Source of the DNA: Saccharothrix violaceirubra
Lineage (GTDB): Bacteria > Actinomycetota > Actinomycetes > Mycobacteriales > Pseudonocardiaceae
Direction of reading: 5' to 3'
Assembly: GCF_014203755.1 (NCBI RefSeq)
Contig: NZ_JACHJS010000001.1
Coordinates: forward strand, 5,394,001 to 5,458,000
Length of the DNA stretch: 64,000 nucleotides
Each line of letters begins with the position of its first letter. Within the stretch, counting starts at the first letter, position 1. The notes under the pieces were generated by a model, which was given only the letters and a program-made list of their open reading frames with translations, was not told the DNA's origin and did not search any database. Of this stretch, positions 19,999 to 29,441 are shown in pieces. The position numbers were made by a program, and so were the translations under genes.

Positions 19999-21215
19999 GG
20001 CTCGTGATCCTGGGCGGCGGCGGGTTCCGCGTGCCGCTGGTCCACCGGGTGCTGGCGAACGACGACCTGGTCACCGACGTGGTGCTGCACGACGTGGACG
20101 CGGACCGGCTCGCCGCGATCGGCGCGGTGCTGGACGACCGGCCGCACACGACCGCCACGACCGACCTGGACGAGGCGCTGACCGGCGCGGACTTCGTGTT
20201 CTCGGCGATCCGGGTCGGCGGCCTGGCCGGGCGCGCGATCGACGAGGAGGTCGCGCACGCGCACGGCGTGCTCGGCCAGGAGACGGTCGGCGCGGGCGGC
20301 ATCGCCTACGGCCTGCGCACGGTCCCGGTCGCCGACCACATCGCCCGTCGGGTCGCCGCTATCGCCCCGGACGCCTGGGTCGTCGACTTCACCAACCCGG
20401 CGGGCCTGGTCACCGAGGCGATGTCCCGGCACCTCGGCGACCGGGTGATCGGCATCTGCGACTCGCCGAGCGGCCTGTGCCGCCGGGTCGCGGGCGCGCT
20501 CGGCGTCGACGGCGCCCGGTTCGACTACGCGGGCCTCAACCACCTCGGCTGGCTCCAGGGCGTGTACGTCGGCGACGAGGACCTGCTCCCCCGCCTGCTG
20601 GACGACGACGCCGCGTTGCGCACGTTCGAGGAGGGCCGCTTGTTCGGCGGCGAGCGGCTGCGCGCGTTGGGCATGATCCCCAACGAGTACCTGCACTACT
20701 ACTACTCGACGCGCGAGGCCATGGGCGACGGCCGGGGCGCTTTCCTGCTGGGGCAGCAGGAAAAGTTCTATTCGGGCGAGGTCGACTGGGAGACCACGCG
20801 ATCCGAGCGCGAGGCCACGTACATGGGCGGCGACCGCGACACGCTGGACGGCGGCGGTTACGAGCGCGTCGCCCTCGCCCTCATGCGCGCGATCGCCCTG
20901 GACGAACCGGCCGAGCTGATCCTCAACGTGCGCAACGGAACCACTCTGTCCACAGTGGACGAGCAAGCGGTGGTCGAGGTCCCGTGCCGCGTGGACGCGC
21001 GCGGCGCCCGGCCGCACCCGGTCAGCCCCCTGCCCGACGACGCCGCCGCGCTCGTCTCCGCCGTGAAGGCCGTCGACCGGCTGGTCCTGGCCGGCACGCG
21101 CGATACCGCGCTCCAGGCGTTCGCCCGCCACCCGCTGGTCGATTCGCCGACCGTCGCGCGGAGCCTGCTCGACACCTACGTCGACCGGCACCCGGAGCTG
21201 GCCTACCTGAGGTGA
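19995..21215 (+). CDS. Family 4 glycoside hydrolase (6-phospho-beta-glucosidase-like)
   Basis: A predicted 406-residue NAD- and divalent-metal-dependent glycosidase that hydrolyses by redox elimination. The N-terminal Rossmann motif is VILGGGGFRVPLVHRVL. FSAIRVGGLAGRAIDEE, QETVGAGGIAYGLRTVPV and DFTNPAGLVTEA are family landmarks. GICDSPSG carries the metal-binding Cys and NHLGW the His. No sugar PTS or ABC transporter is adjacent, so whether the substrate is phosphorylated is uncertain. The ATG overlaps the lysR stop; the last 13 bases overlap the convergent endonuclease V gene. Confidence 0.85.
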   Translation: MRLVILGGGGFRVPLVHRVLANDDLVTDVVLHDVDADRLAAIGAVLDDRPHTTATTDLDEALTGADFVFSAIRVGGLAGRAIDEEVAHAHGVLGQETVGAGGIAYGLRTVPVADHIARRVAAIAPDAWVVDFTNPAGLVTEAMSRHLGDRVIGICDSPSGLCRRVAGALGVDGARFDYAGLNHLGWLQGVYVGDEDLLPRLLDDDAALRTFEEGRLFGGERLRALGMIPNEYLHYYYSTREAMGDGRGAFLLGQQEKFYSGEVDWETTRSEREATYMGGDRDTLDGGGYERVALALMRAIALDEPAELILNVRNGTTLSTVDEQAVVEVPCRVDARGARPHPVSPLPDDAAALVSAVKAVDRLVLAGTRDTALQAFARHPLVDSPTVARSLLDTYVDRHPELAYLR

Positions 21216-21835
21216 CGCCGCCCCAACGAGTCCGCGCGCCGCGTCGTCTCCGGCAGCCGGGTCCGGCACAGCCGCAGGACCTCGGCGCACGCCCGGTCCA
21301 GGTCGATCCGGTGTCCCACCGACACGAACACCGGCTTGACGTCGTCGCACGTGCGCAACGCCCGACCCACCACCTCGCCGTCGTCCACCAGGTCGGTGCA
21401 GGAACCCTTCGCGGTACCCGGCAGGTCGTACGGTCCCATCGGCGTCTTGGCCACGCCGATGGACGGCAGATCCGCCAGCACCCCGAGGTGGCACGCCAGA
21501 CCGAACCGACGCGGGTGCGCCACCCCCTGACCGTCGCACACCAGCAGGTCCGGCGCCACGGTCAGCTTCTTCACCGCCGCCAGCAGCGAGGGCAGCTCGC
21601 GGAACGCGAACAACCCGGACACGTAAGGGAATTCCGCGACCCCGGACACGACCGCCTCGTCCACGGTCCTCAGGTCCGCGTCGAGCACCACGACCGCGCC
21701 CACCACCCGGTCGTCGTCCCCGTAGGCGACGTCGAGCCCGGCGACGAACCGCGGCGTGAAGTCCGGGTCGGCGACCGCGCGCACCAGGGGGCGCAGGCGT
21801 TCCTGCTCGGCGACGGCTTCCTCGACGGTCGGCAC
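21203..21835 (-). CDS. nfi: Endonuclease V (deoxyinosine 3' endonuclease)
   Basis: A predicted 210-residue DNA-repair nuclease that nicks near deoxyinosine. The motifs match EndoV: GLDVAY (first catalytic Asp), YVSGLFAFRE (catalytic Glu; the usual form is YxPGxLaFRE, so Pro is Ser here), DGQGVAHPRRFGLACHLG (second Asp) and GVAKT. I prefer GTG 21835 because AGG lies seven bases upstream; a TTG at 21844 would add three residues. Divergent from the NAT gene and convergent with the GH4 gene. Confidence 0.9.
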   Translation of the reverse strand: MPTVEEAVAEQERLRPLVRAVADPDFTPRFVAGLDVAYGDDDRVVGAVVVLDADLRTVDEAVVSGVAEFPYVSGLFAFRELPSLLAAVKKLTVAPDLLVCDGQGVAHPRRFGLACHLGVLADLPSIGVAKTPMGPYDLPGTAKGSCTDLVDDGEVVGRALRTCDDVKPVFVSVGHRIDLDRACAEVLRLCRTRLPETTRRADSLGRRHLR

Positions 21836-21858
21836 ACCGGGCAACCTATCCTGGCCCC

Positions 21859-22650
21859 GTGTGGAACGGTGACCAACTCGACCTCGACGCCTACCTCGAC
21901 CGCGTCGACTACCGCCCGGAACGCGACCGCACGGTCACGTTGCGCGGCCTGCACCGGGCGCACCTGCGCGCGATCCCGTTCGAGAACGGCGACATCGTCG
22001 CGGGTGTCCCGATCGCGCTCGACCTGCCGTCGATCCAGGACAAGCTGGTCGGCAAGCGGCGCGGCGGCTACTGCTACGAGCACAACCTGCTGTTCGCGGC
22101 CGTGCTGGACCGGCTCGGCTACCAGGTGACGGGCCTGGCCGCCCGCGTCGTGCTCGGCCGGCCGGGCGACGTGCCGGCCACGCACGCCCTGCTGCACGTC
22201 GACCGCACGTGGCTGGTCGACGTCGGTTTCGGCGGCGGTGGTCTGCTGGAACCCCTGCCGCTGGTCGAGGACGCGTTCCAGGCGCAGGGCGGGTGGAGCT
22301 TCCGGCTCGACCTCGACGAGCCGACGGGCGTCTTCACGCTCCAGACGTACCGCGAGAACGCGTGGACCGACCTCTACCGGTTCACCAAGGACCCGCGCAC
22401 GCCGGCCGACTACACGGTGCTCAGCCACTACCTGTCCACGCACCCGAACTCGCCGTTCACCGCACGGCTGCTGGTGCAGCGGACGGAGGACCACGCGTTG
22501 CGCCGGATCACCGGTTCCGAGTACTCGGTGACGAGCCCGGACGACGCGACGACCACGCGCACCCTCACGCCGGACGAGCTGACCGCAGTGCTGCGGACCG
22601 ACTTCGCGGGCCTGGAGTTGCCGACCGGAGTCACCCGCCCGGTCGATTAG
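21859..22650 (+). CDS. nat: Arylamine N-acetyltransferase
   Basis: A predicted 263-residue NAT that transfers acetyl from acetyl-CoA to arylamines. The catalytic triad is visible: Cys72 in RRGGYCYEHN, His in ATHALLHV, and Asp in LVDVGFG. LRAIPFENGDI near residue 35 is also a NAT hallmark. In mycobacteria NAT is tied to sterol/lipid metabolism, and in Amycolatopsis a NAT-like enzyme (RifF) closes the rifamycin ring; no such context exists here, so a general xenobiotic role is most likely. The GTG at 21859 is the chosen start. Confidence 0.9.
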   Translation: MWNGDQLDLDAYLDRVDYRPERDRTVTLRGLHRAHLRAIPFENGDIVAGVPIALDLPSIQDKLVGKRRGGYCYEHNLLFAAVLDRLGYQVTGLAARVVLGRPGDVPATHALLHVDRTWLVDVGFGGGGLLEPLPLVEDAFQAQGGWSFRLDLDEPTGVFTLQTYRENAWTDLYRFTKDPRTPADYTVLSHYLSTHPNSPFTARLLVQRTEDHALRRITGSEYSVTSPDDATTTRTLTPDELTAVLRTDFAGLELPTGVTRPVD

Positions 22651-22660
22651 CATCCTGTGG

Positions 22661-23188
22661 ATGGACGTCCTCGCGTTCGTCGGCACCGTCCGCTTCGACG
22701 GGCAGAACGGGTTCCTCGACGACCTCGACACGCCCGAGGGGTTCGCGGCGTGGTCGGGCTCGGCACCCGACGAGGACCTGCGCCAGCGCGTGGTGCGCCT
22801 GCGCTGGGCGACGCGGTCGCTGCTGGCGCACCTGGTCGACGCGCCCGACCGCGCCGACACGCCGTTGCTGTTGGCGCCGGACGTGGCCACGGCCGTGCTC
22901 AACGACGCGGCGGCGCGCGTGCCCCGGTACGCCCGGCTGGAGTGGGCGACGCGGCCGGCCATGCGGTACGTGGACGCCGCCGACCCTGCCGACCGGTTCG
23001 TGGCCGGTCTGGCCACGGCGGCGATCGAGTTCCTGACCGGCGGTGAGCGGGAACGGGTACGGGCCTGCCCCGCACCCCGGTGCGTGCGGTTCTTCGTGAA
23101 GGCCCACCCGCAGCAGCAGTGGTGCGCACCCGCGTGCGGCAACCGCGCGCGGGTGAGCCGCCACTACCACCGCGTGCACGCCGGCTAG
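22661..23188 (+). CDS. CGNR zinc-finger protein (ABATE domain)
   Basis: A predicted 175-residue protein. The C-terminus carries the CGNR zinc finger: CPAPRCVRFF, then WCAPACGNRARVSRHYHR. The N-terminal 120 residues look like the ABATE domain found with this finger (LDDLDTPEGFAAW, RLRWATRSLLAHL). Such proteins are thought to be stress-responsive DNA-binding regulators; the ligand is unknown. It follows nat by 10 bp, so the two may be co-transcribed, and its stop abuts the convergent CBS gene. Confidence 0.85.
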   Translation: MDVLAFVGTVRFDGQNGFLDDLDTPEGFAAWSGSAPDEDLRQRVVRLRWATRSLLAHLVDAPDRADTPLLLAPDVATAVLNDAAARVPRYARLEWATRPAMRYVDAADPADRFVAGLATAAIEFLTGGERERVRACPAPRCVRFFVKAHPQQQWCAPACGNRARVSRHYHRVHAG

Positions 23189-23617
23189 CTAGCCCTGCGC
23201 GATGTACGCGGCCAGGTGTTCCTGGCCCGCCTCCAACTGGTCGATCCGGCTCTTCACCACGTCGCCGATGCTGACGATGCCGACGAGTTCGCCGTCGTCG
23301 AGCACGGGCACGTGCCGCACCCGACGCTCGGTCATGTGTACGGTCAGCGTGTCGACGGTGTCGCTGCTGGTGCACGTGTACAGGTCGGTGGTCATGATCG
23401 AGGCGACCGGGTCGGTCAGCAGTCCGCCGCCCCGGGAACCGAGGTGCCGCACCACGTCCCGTTCGGACACGATGCCCGCGACGGTGCCGTCCGCGACGAC
23501 GACCAGGGCACCCACGTTGTGCGCGGCGAGGGCGGAGACCAGCTCCGCCACCGACGCGGTCGAGTCGACTGTCTCCACCCGGGAACCCTTGGCCCGCAAG
23601 ACGTCCGCGATCCTCAT
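23189..23617 (-). CDS. CBS-domain pair protein
   Basis: A predicted 142-residue protein made of two CBS motifs (about 1-70 and 75-130). ALVVVADGTVAGIVSERDVV and VPVLDDGELVGIVSIGDVV are the diagnostic strand-turn-helix ends. Stand-alone CBS pairs bind adenine nucleotides and often modulate partner proteins; Hrp1 of M. tuberculosis is a similar size. It lies 41 bp downstream of an MFS gene on the same strand, so it may be in that transcript. No partner is evident. Confidence 0.87.
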   Translation of the reverse strand: MRIADVLRAKGSRVETVDSTASVAELVSALAAHNVGALVVVADGTVAGIVSERDVVRHLGSRGGGLLTDPVASIMTTDLYTCTSSDTVDTLTVHMTERRVRHVPVLDDGELVGIVSIGDVVKSRIDQLEAGQEHLAAYIAQG

Positions 23618-23658
23618 GTGGTGCCTCCCGCGATCTCGTGGTCGGTACCTCTCACAGG

Positions 23659-24954
23659 TTACGGACCAACCGGACGTTTCGGGAGGTCACGGACCCGTTG
23701 GGACCAGACCTGAACGATGCAGCCCGCCGCGGTGACCGCGATCAGGGCGACGACGACCGTGCCGAAGCCGGTCGCGGCGGCGGCCAACGCCGGTCCGAGC
23801 GAGAACCCCAGTGTGCGCAGCAACGTGCTCACGCCGCCGGACGTGCCGATCAGGTCGGGCGGGGTCGCCGCCAGGATCGCGGCCGAGTTGGGTCCGGCGA
23901 ACAGGCCGTGCCCGATGCCCAGGACGAACAGCCGCCACGCCACGTCCCACGGCGCGGCCGACTCGTCGAGCGGCAGGAGCGCGACCGTGCCGACGAGCAC
24001 GACGACCGCACCGGCGAACGCCACCCGCGCCGCGCCGAACCGGTCCGCGAGCACGCCGCCGACCGGCGAGAACGCCGCCATGCCGGCCGACGTGGACAGC
24101 AGCACCAGGCCCGCGACCGTGGCCGACCGGTGCGCCAGGAGGTAGGGGACGACGAAGTTCACCGCGGCGATACCCGTGACCACGAGCGGCAGGGCGAACA
24201 GCGACGACGCCGACGCGCGCGTCCGCAGCATCGTCCGGACCGGCCGGACCTGCGGCAACCTCAGCCAGATCACGAGGGCGACGGCCGCGAGCGGCAGCCA
24301 GTACCCGCCGAGGAACAACGCCGTCGCGCCGACGCCGACCACCGAAGCCTCGACCAGCGACCGCCGGCCGGGCGCGGGCAGGCCGCCCTTCGCCGGAATC
24401 GTGCGCCGACCCACCACGAACGCGAGGACCACCAGCGGCACGTTGATCGCGAACACGGCACGCCAGCCGAACGCGTCGGTCAGCAGCCCGCCGACCGCCG
24501 GTCCGGCCACGCCGCTCACCGGGAACAGGGCCAGCACCAGACTCATCGCCCGCCCCCGGTGCTCGGGCCGGGACACGGCCGCGACGAGCGGGATCGTCAG
24601 GGCGCCGAGCAATCCGGCGAACACACCCTGCACCGCACGGGCCGCGAGCAACAGCGGGGCGTCCGGTGCCACCGTGATCAGCACACTGGCCACGCCGAAA
24701 CCGCCGACCGCGAGCAGGAACGCCGACCGGGGACACGCCCGGTCCAGCCACCGCCCGGCCGGGACCGCCAACGCCACCAACGCCAGGTTGTACGCGTGCA
24801 ACACCCACTGCGTCACGGTCGGTCCGGCGTGGAGTTCGGTGCCGAGCACGGGCAGCGCCACGCCCACCACGGTCAGGTCGAGCGCGGCCAGCACCACGCC
24901 CAACGCCACCGCCACCACGGCACCCCACCGGGTCCGCTCGATCGGGATCGTCAT
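23659..24954 (-). CDS. MFS drug-efflux transporter (DHA family)
   Basis: A predicted 431-residue membrane protein. It begins VALGVVLAALDLTVVGVALPVLG, of which LAALDLTVVGVALPVL is the drug:H+ antiporter (EmrB/QacA) motif. PAGRWLDRACPRSAFL is motif A, and FPVSGVAGPAVGGLLTDAFGWRAVF motif C, the antiporter signature. Around 12-14 hydrophobic segments are visible; the length favours 12. It lies 48 bp downstream of the LuxR-type regulator on the same strand, which may control it. Substrate unknown. Confidence 0.87.
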   Translation of the reverse strand: MTIPIERTRWGAVVAVALGVVLAALDLTVVGVALPVLGTELHAGPTVTQWVLHAYNLALVALAVPAGRWLDRACPRSAFLLAVGGFGVASVLITVAPDAPLLLAARAVQGVFAGLLGALTIPLVAAVSRPEHRGRAMSLVLALFPVSGVAGPAVGGLLTDAFGWRAVFAINVPLVVLAFVVGRRTIPAKGGLPAPGRRSLVEASVVGVGATALFLGGYWLPLAAVALVIWLRLPQVRPVRTMLRTRASASSLFALPLVVTGIAAVNFVVPYLLAHRSATVAGLVLLSTSAGMAAFSPVGGVLADRFGAARVAFAGAVVVLVGTVALLPLDESAAPWDVAWRLFVLGIGHGLFAGPNSAAILAATPPDLIGTSGGVSTLLRTLGFSLGPALAAAATGFGTVVVALIAVTAAGCIVQVWSQRVRDLPKRPVGP

Positions 24955-25002
24955 GCGCCCACGGTCGTTCTAAGGCGGCCGGGCGGGCATCGGGCACGAG
25001 CC

Positions 25003-27519
25003 CTATTCGAACAGCCGCAACCGGTGCGCCGCGGCAGCCGCCGCCACGCGGTTGGCGACACCGAGCTTGCCCAGGATGTTCGACACGTGCACGCTCGCGG
25101 TCTTTGTCGAGATGAACAGGCGGGCCGCGATCTCCCGATTGCCCAGACCGTCGGCGACCAGCCGCAGGATCTCGGTCTCGCGCGGCGTCAACCCGAGCCG
25201 GGACCGCCGTGCCCGGCCCGCTCCGTCGAGCACGACCCGCGCCCGTCGCGCCAGGTCCGCGAGTCGCGCGCGCATGTCGACGGCACCGAGCCGGTCGGCG
25301 AGGTCGACGGCCCGGCGCAGCGCGTCGGCCTGCCCCCTGGGGTCCGACCGGACCACGTCGAGCAGCGCGCGAAGCGTTTCGAACGGGCGTCCCAGCGCCG
25401 TCCACACGTCGGCTGCGGCGGGATCGCGGTCCACGGTCGCCGCCCACGCCCGGTCGACGGGGCAAACCGCCGGCGGGCGTGGCAACCCGACACCGACTTC
25501 GGCGGCGATCGCGACCAGCGGCCAGGTCACCGGCGTGGCGGCACGGACGACGTCGGCCGCCACGTCGTCGCGTCCGGCCGCACGGTGGAGGTGCGCGGCG
25601 AGCACCGGGTCGTCGCCACCGAGCGCCCGTGCCCGGTCCAGGCACCGCTCGGCCCGATCGGGGTCGCCCCGGTGCAGCAGGACGAAACCGCGTCGGCACA
25701 ACAGGTCGGCGTGCCGCGCGGCGGGCGGCACGAGGTCGAGCGCCTCGGCGACGACCCGCAGCGCCTCGTCCCACCGGCCGGTCGCGATGAGCACGTCGGC
25801 CAGGTCGATCGCGTGCACCGCGCCCGACGACCGGGCGACACCGACCTCCTCGGCCACGCGCAGGCCCCGGCGTGCCGCGGCCTCGGCTTCAGCGGTCGAG
25901 CCGTGCGCGGCGGCCAGCAGGGACTCGTAGTGCGTCGCCCGCAGCACGATCCGGTGCGCGGCCAGTCCGGACGCGATGTCCCGTGCCGTGCGCAAACGCT
26001 TGGCCTGGTCGTCGGGATCGCCGGTGCGCAGGTCCAACGCCGCCAGGGTGATCAACGCGCCCGCGCGGGCCGGACCGTCGCCCGCGCAGGCCCGGAGCGC
26101 CGCGTCCCGCGCCTCGTCGCGCAGACCCGCCTCCAGCAGCCGCACGGCCAACGAGTTGAGCAGGTACGAGCTGATCCGGTCGTCGGACACCAGTCCCACG
26201 GCCGCGCGGTGGTCGTCGAGCGCGTCCGGCAACGGCCGCAGGCGGGCCCGCTGCTCCAGCACGGCGGCCACCCGGACCGGTTCGGTCCGGGGATCGAGCC
26301 GGGACAGCAGTTCCGTGGTCAACTCCACGCCGCGTGCGTGCTCGCCGGCGCGGGACGCGGCCTCCCCCGCCGACTCCAGCACCGATTCGCGGTCGACACC
26401 GAGGTGGGCGGCGTGCGGCCACAGCTCCAGGACGAGGTCGAGCAACGCGGACTGCTCGGCGAACGCGAGGGCGGCCCGTGCCCGCCGGGCAGCACGCCAC
26501 GCCGTCGTGACCGCGCCTGCCGGATCGCCGGCGCCGAGCCGGTGGTACGCCAACGCCGCCGACTCCGGCAGGACCGCGGCGTACCGGGCGTGCAGGTCGG
26601 CCCGTTCGCCGGGCAGCAGATCGCGGTGGACCGCGTCGCGGATCAGGGCATGGCGGAACGCGTAGCCGTCGCCGTCGACCGACAGCACACCACTGTCCAC
26701 TGTGGATCGCATGGCGGAAACGTCCACCACGCGGGAAAGAACGTCGTGCGACACCCGGTTCCCGGCCACGGACGCGGCGCGCACGATCGCCACCGCGTCG
26801 GCGGGCAACCGGTCGACCCGGCCCAGCAGCAGGCGGTCCGGCGGCGGACCGCCGACGTCCACCAGCGCCTCGACGAAGAGCGGATTGCCACCGCTGCGGT
26901 CGAAGACCTCGCGCACGAACGCCGGTTCGGGCTCTTCGCCCAGGATCGCGTGCACCTGGGCACGCACCTCGTCCCGCGAGAGCCGTTCCACCTCGAACCG
27001 GCGCACGTGCGGCAGCCGGGCGAGTTCGGCCAGCAGGCTCACCGGCTCGGCACGCTCGTCGGACCGGTAGGTCACCACGAACACCGACCCCGGGACGGAA
27101 CGCTGGTTGCGCACCAGGAAGTCCAGCAACGCCCGACCGGCCGGGTCCAGCCAGTGCGCGTCCTCCACGACGAGCACGACGGGACGCCGTTCGGCCAGGC
27201 GTGCCAACAGGATCAGCACACCCTCGAACAGCCGGGGCCGTGCGTCGTCGGCGAACGGGACCCCGTCGCGCAGGGGCGCCAGGGCGGCGTCGTCGACACC
27301 GCGCAACGCCGCGACGAACGGCGCGTACGGCAGTCCGGGCGGGGCCACGCAGCCGCCGACCAGTGCCGTCACGTCGTGCGTCGCCAGGAACTCGGCGACC
27401 AGCCGGGATTTGCCGACCCCGGCCTCACCGCCGACGAGCACCGTCGCGGGCGCGGCGTGGACCGCGCCCGCGAGGTGCTCCACCTCGGTCGTCCGTCCGA
27501 CCAGTACCGGGCTCGTCAT
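25003..27519 (-). CDS. LAL-type LuxR regulator with AAA ATPase domain
   Basis: A predicted 838-residue regulator. Residues 1-280 are a STAND/AAA-type ATPase with Walker A GGEAGVGKSR (Lys37) and Walker B VVLVVEDAHWLD. About 280-760 is a TPR-like helical sensor region rich in Ala and Arg. The C-terminus is a LuxR helix-turn-helix (LTPRETEILRLVADGLGNREIAARLFISTKTASVHV in continuity; core REIAARLFISTKTASVHV). LAL regulators often activate secondary-metabolite or sugar-use genes. The MFS gene follows on the same strand; no biosynthetic cluster is in the window, so its target is open. Confidence 0.9.
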   Translation of the reverse strand: MTSPVLVGRTTEVEHLAGAVHAAPATVLVGGEAGVGKSRLVAEFLATHDVTALVGGCVAPPGLPYAPFVAALRGVDDAALAPLRDGVPFADDARPRLFEGVLILLARLAERRPVVLVVEDAHWLDPAGRALLDFLVRNQRSVPGSVFVVTYRSDERAEPVSLLAELARLPHVRRFEVERLSRDEVRAQVHAILGEEPEPAFVREVFDRSGGNPLFVEALVDVGGPPPDRLLLGRVDRLPADAVAIVRAASVAGNRVSHDVLSRVVDVSAMRSTVDSGVLSVDGDGYAFRHALIRDAVHRDLLPGERADLHARYAAVLPESAALAYHRLGAGDPAGAVTTAWRAARRARAALAFAEQSALLDLVLELWPHAAHLGVDRESVLESAGEAASRAGEHARGVELTTELLSRLDPRTEPVRVAAVLEQRARLRPLPDALDDHRAAVGLVSDDRISSYLLNSLAVRLLEAGLRDEARDAALRACAGDGPARAGALITLAALDLRTGDPDDQAKRLRTARDIASGLAAHRIVLRATHYESLLAAAHGSTAEAEAAARRGLRVAEEVGVARSSGAVHAIDLADVLIATGRWDEALRVVAEALDLVPPAARHADLLCRRGFVLLHRGDPDRAERCLDRARALGGDDPVLAAHLHRAAGRDDVAADVVRAATPVTWPLVAIAAEVGVGLPRPPAVCPVDRAWAATVDRDPAAADVWTALGRPFETLRALLDVVRSDPRGQADALRRAVDLADRLGAVDMRARLADLARRARVVLDGAGRARRSRLGLTPRETEILRLVADGLGNREIAARLFISTKTASVHVSNILGKLGVANRVAAAAAAHRLRLFE

Positions 27520-27544
27520 GTCGAGCCGCGACAGTAGTCGGCGC

Positions 27545-27706
27545 TCAGCCTCCCGTGCGGCGGAATGCGACCCGCCGGGGCACGTGGGACGAGCGCAGCG
27601 TCCGACCGGGGAGCGCGGTCACGGCTTCGGACTTGCCTTTGCCGCGCCGCTCGCGCCGGTTGGGCACGGGCTGGTTCTCGGGATTGTCGTCGCGCATGGT
27701 GGGCAT
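27545..27706 (-). CDS. Small basic protein of unknown function
   Basis: A predicted 53-residue, strongly basic protein containing PNRRERRGKGKSEAV and SSHVPRRVAF. I recognise no family. The case for a real gene is the strong SD GAGGAGG five bases before ATG 27706 and a composition unlike the Pro/Arg noise in nearby frames. It lies 25 bp upstream of the LAL regulator on the same strand, so it may be its leader gene. A nucleic-acid-binding or ribosome-associated role would fit the charge but is a guess. Confidence 0.55.
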   Translation of the reverse strand: MPTMRDDNPENQPVPNRRERRGKGKSEAVTALPGRTLRSSHVPRRVAFRRTGG

Positions 27707-27900
27707 GTGCGCCTCCTCGAAATGGGTCGAGGGCATACAGAGGTCACGACGGGACGAAGCCGTCGTTCAAGCCGCTAAGGCCACCGTGAAGGAGCGCGAC
27801 CGGATCACCGGGCGTCGCGCGAAGAAGAGGAGAACCCTCAGATCTGGAACATGCCGACGACGCTACCGCGCCCGTCGGCGGTTGCCAACCGATTATCCGT

Positions 27901-28590
27901 CTAGCCCTCGATGATCTCCACGACCTCGCCGTCGATCACCAGCGGCTGGTCGAAATCGGCCCGCTCACTGAAGAAGCGGTGCGCGAACGCGCCGACGGCC
28001 CGCGTGGTCACCGCGTCGAACCCGCCGCCGATCACCCCGCCGACCAGGGGCACGCCCTTGGCCAGGGTGATGCTCGCCCGGCTGGTGCCGTACTTGGCCA
28101 GGAGTGTGAACCCGACCCGCTTGTTGATCTCCCGGATGAGGTGCGCCGGAACCCGCTCGATCAGGTTCATGGTCAGTTTCGCGCCGACCCGGATGCCCGC
28201 CTTCTTCAGCAGCTCCGTCCCGGCGTTGCCCAGCAGGCACACCAGGATCGCGGTGCGCACCTCGTCGCTTTCCAGGTCGTGCCCGCGCACCGCGGCGATC
28301 GACGCGATCAGGTGCGTCTGCACGAGGTAGGCGGCGGCGATGTTGGCGGGCAGCGTGACCGGCAGCGTGATCAACCCGCCCAGGTTGGTCGCGAACCCCT
28401 GCACGCCGGCCGCCGCCACGTGCCGCCGGATGAGGTACCGGACGGCCTCGTCGCGCGACAGCCCACGCCCCAGCGCCTCCGCGGCCATCGCCTGGGCGCT
28501 CTTGAACGGCCCGAAGCCCTCGATGCCGACCCGCAGCAGGTTCTCGATCGCACCCTGCCCGACGCGGGCCAGACCACGCTCCTCCACCAT
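27901..28590 (-). CDS. EcsC family protein
   Basis: A predicted 229-residue protein with the EcsC-type core: VQGFATNLGGLITLPVTLPANIAAAYLVQTHLIASIAAVRGHDL (amphipathic, membrane-associated), LVCLLGNAG, and GVPLVGGVIGGGFDAVTTRAVGAFA. EcsC was first seen with Bacillus ABC transporter EcsAB, but stand-alone copies are common in actinobacteria and their role is unknown. It has its own ATG at 28590 and lies 17 bp downstream of the gluD-like stop region on the same strand, so it could be read from the glu operon. Confidence 0.82.
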   Translation of the reverse strand: MVEERGLARVGQGAIENLLRVGIEGFGPFKSAQAMAAEALGRGLSRDEAVRYLIRRHVAAAGVQGFATNLGGLITLPVTLPANIAAAYLVQTHLIASIAAVRGHDLESDEVRTAILVCLLGNAGTELLKKAGIRVGAKLTMNLIERVPAHLIREINKRVGFTLLAKYGTSRASITLAKGVPLVGGVIGGGFDAVTTRAVGAFAHRFFSERADFDQPLVIDGEVVEIIEG

Positions 28591-28607
28591 GACGCGAGCC
28601 TACGCCG

Positions 28608-29441
28608 CTAGGCGGGCAGCGGGTCGTCCTGCGGCGCGGCCACCACCTTGCGACTGCGCCGGTTGCGCTTCTCCAGCGTCGTCGCCAACCAGGTCAGCAG
28701 CAGGCACATCGCGATGTACAGCGCCGCGACCGAGATCGTGATCGGCACCAGCGGCCGGCCGAACTGGAAGTCGCCGCCCAGGTAGCGGGCGTAGTAGAGC
28801 AGTTCCTCGTAGGTGATCAGGAAGCCCAGCGCGGTGTCCTTGAGCAGCACGACGAGCTGGCTCACGATCGCGGGCAGCATCACGCGCAGCGCCTGCGGCA
28901 GCAGCACCAGGCGCATGACCTGACTCTTGGCCATGCCCAGCGCGTACGCGGCCTCGCTCTGCCCGCGCGGCAGCGACAGCACGCCCGCGCGGAACACCTC
29001 GGCCAGGACCGCGCCGTTGTACAGCGTCAGCCCGAGCACCACCGAGAAGAACGGCGCGCCCAGCGCCAGGCCGTAGTGGAACATGAAGATCAGCACGACC
29101 AGCGGCACGGCGCGGAAGAACTCCACGACCACGGTGGCGGGCACGCGGATCACGGCGTGGTCGGACAGCCGGGCCATCGCGAACACCGCGCCGAACAGCA
29201 GCGCGAGCACGGCACCTGCGCCGAACGCCTTGAGCGTGTTGAGCAGGGCGGCCAGCAGGTCCGTCTGGATCTTGGTGTACTCGATCCAGGTCCACTTGGA
29301 GCCGCTGAACTGGCCGCTGACCGCGAAGCGGTAGGCGACGAACGCGAGGACGGCCACGACGGCGAGCGCCCCGACGACGCCGTACACGCGGTGGCGGACG
29401 CGGGCCCTGGGCCCGGGAACGTCGAACAGGACCGAACTCAT
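28608..29441 (-). CDS. gluD: Glutamate-type amino-acid ABC transporter permease (GluD-like)
   Basis: A predicted 277-residue inner-membrane permease. A longer N-terminal region with a first segment (VYGVVGALAVVAVLAFVAYRFAV) precedes the HisMQ-type core: LLNTLKAFGAGAVLALLFG, VVEFFRAVPLVVLIF, and the EAA-type loop EAAYALGMAKSQVMRLVLLPQALR. This is the GluD pattern, longer than GluC. The ATG overlaps the gluC stop (ATGA). It works with GluC as the membrane channel for an amino acid delivered by GluB and driven by GluA. Confidence 0.9.
   Translation of the reverse strand: MSSVLFDVPGPRARVRHRVYGVVGALAVVAVLAFVAYRFAVSGQFSGSKWTWIEYTKIQTDLLAALLNTLKAFGAGAVLALLFGAVFAMARLSDHAVIRVPATVVVEFFRAVPLVVLIFMFHYGLALGAPFFSVVLGLTLYNGAVLAEVFRAGVLSLPRGQSEAAYALGMAKSQVMRLVLLPQALRVMLPAIVSQLVVLLKDTALGFLITYEELLYYARYLGGDFQFGRPLVPITISVAALYIAMCLLLTWLATTLEKRNRRSRKVVAAPQDDPLPA

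Noticed and set aside
23638..27537. A 1299-codon plus-strand frame antisense to the MFS and LAL genes
   Set aside because: It mirrors third-position GC of the real minus-strand genes, is dominated by Arg/Gln/His/Gly, and has no domain. The opposite strand encodes clear Walker and LuxR motifs.
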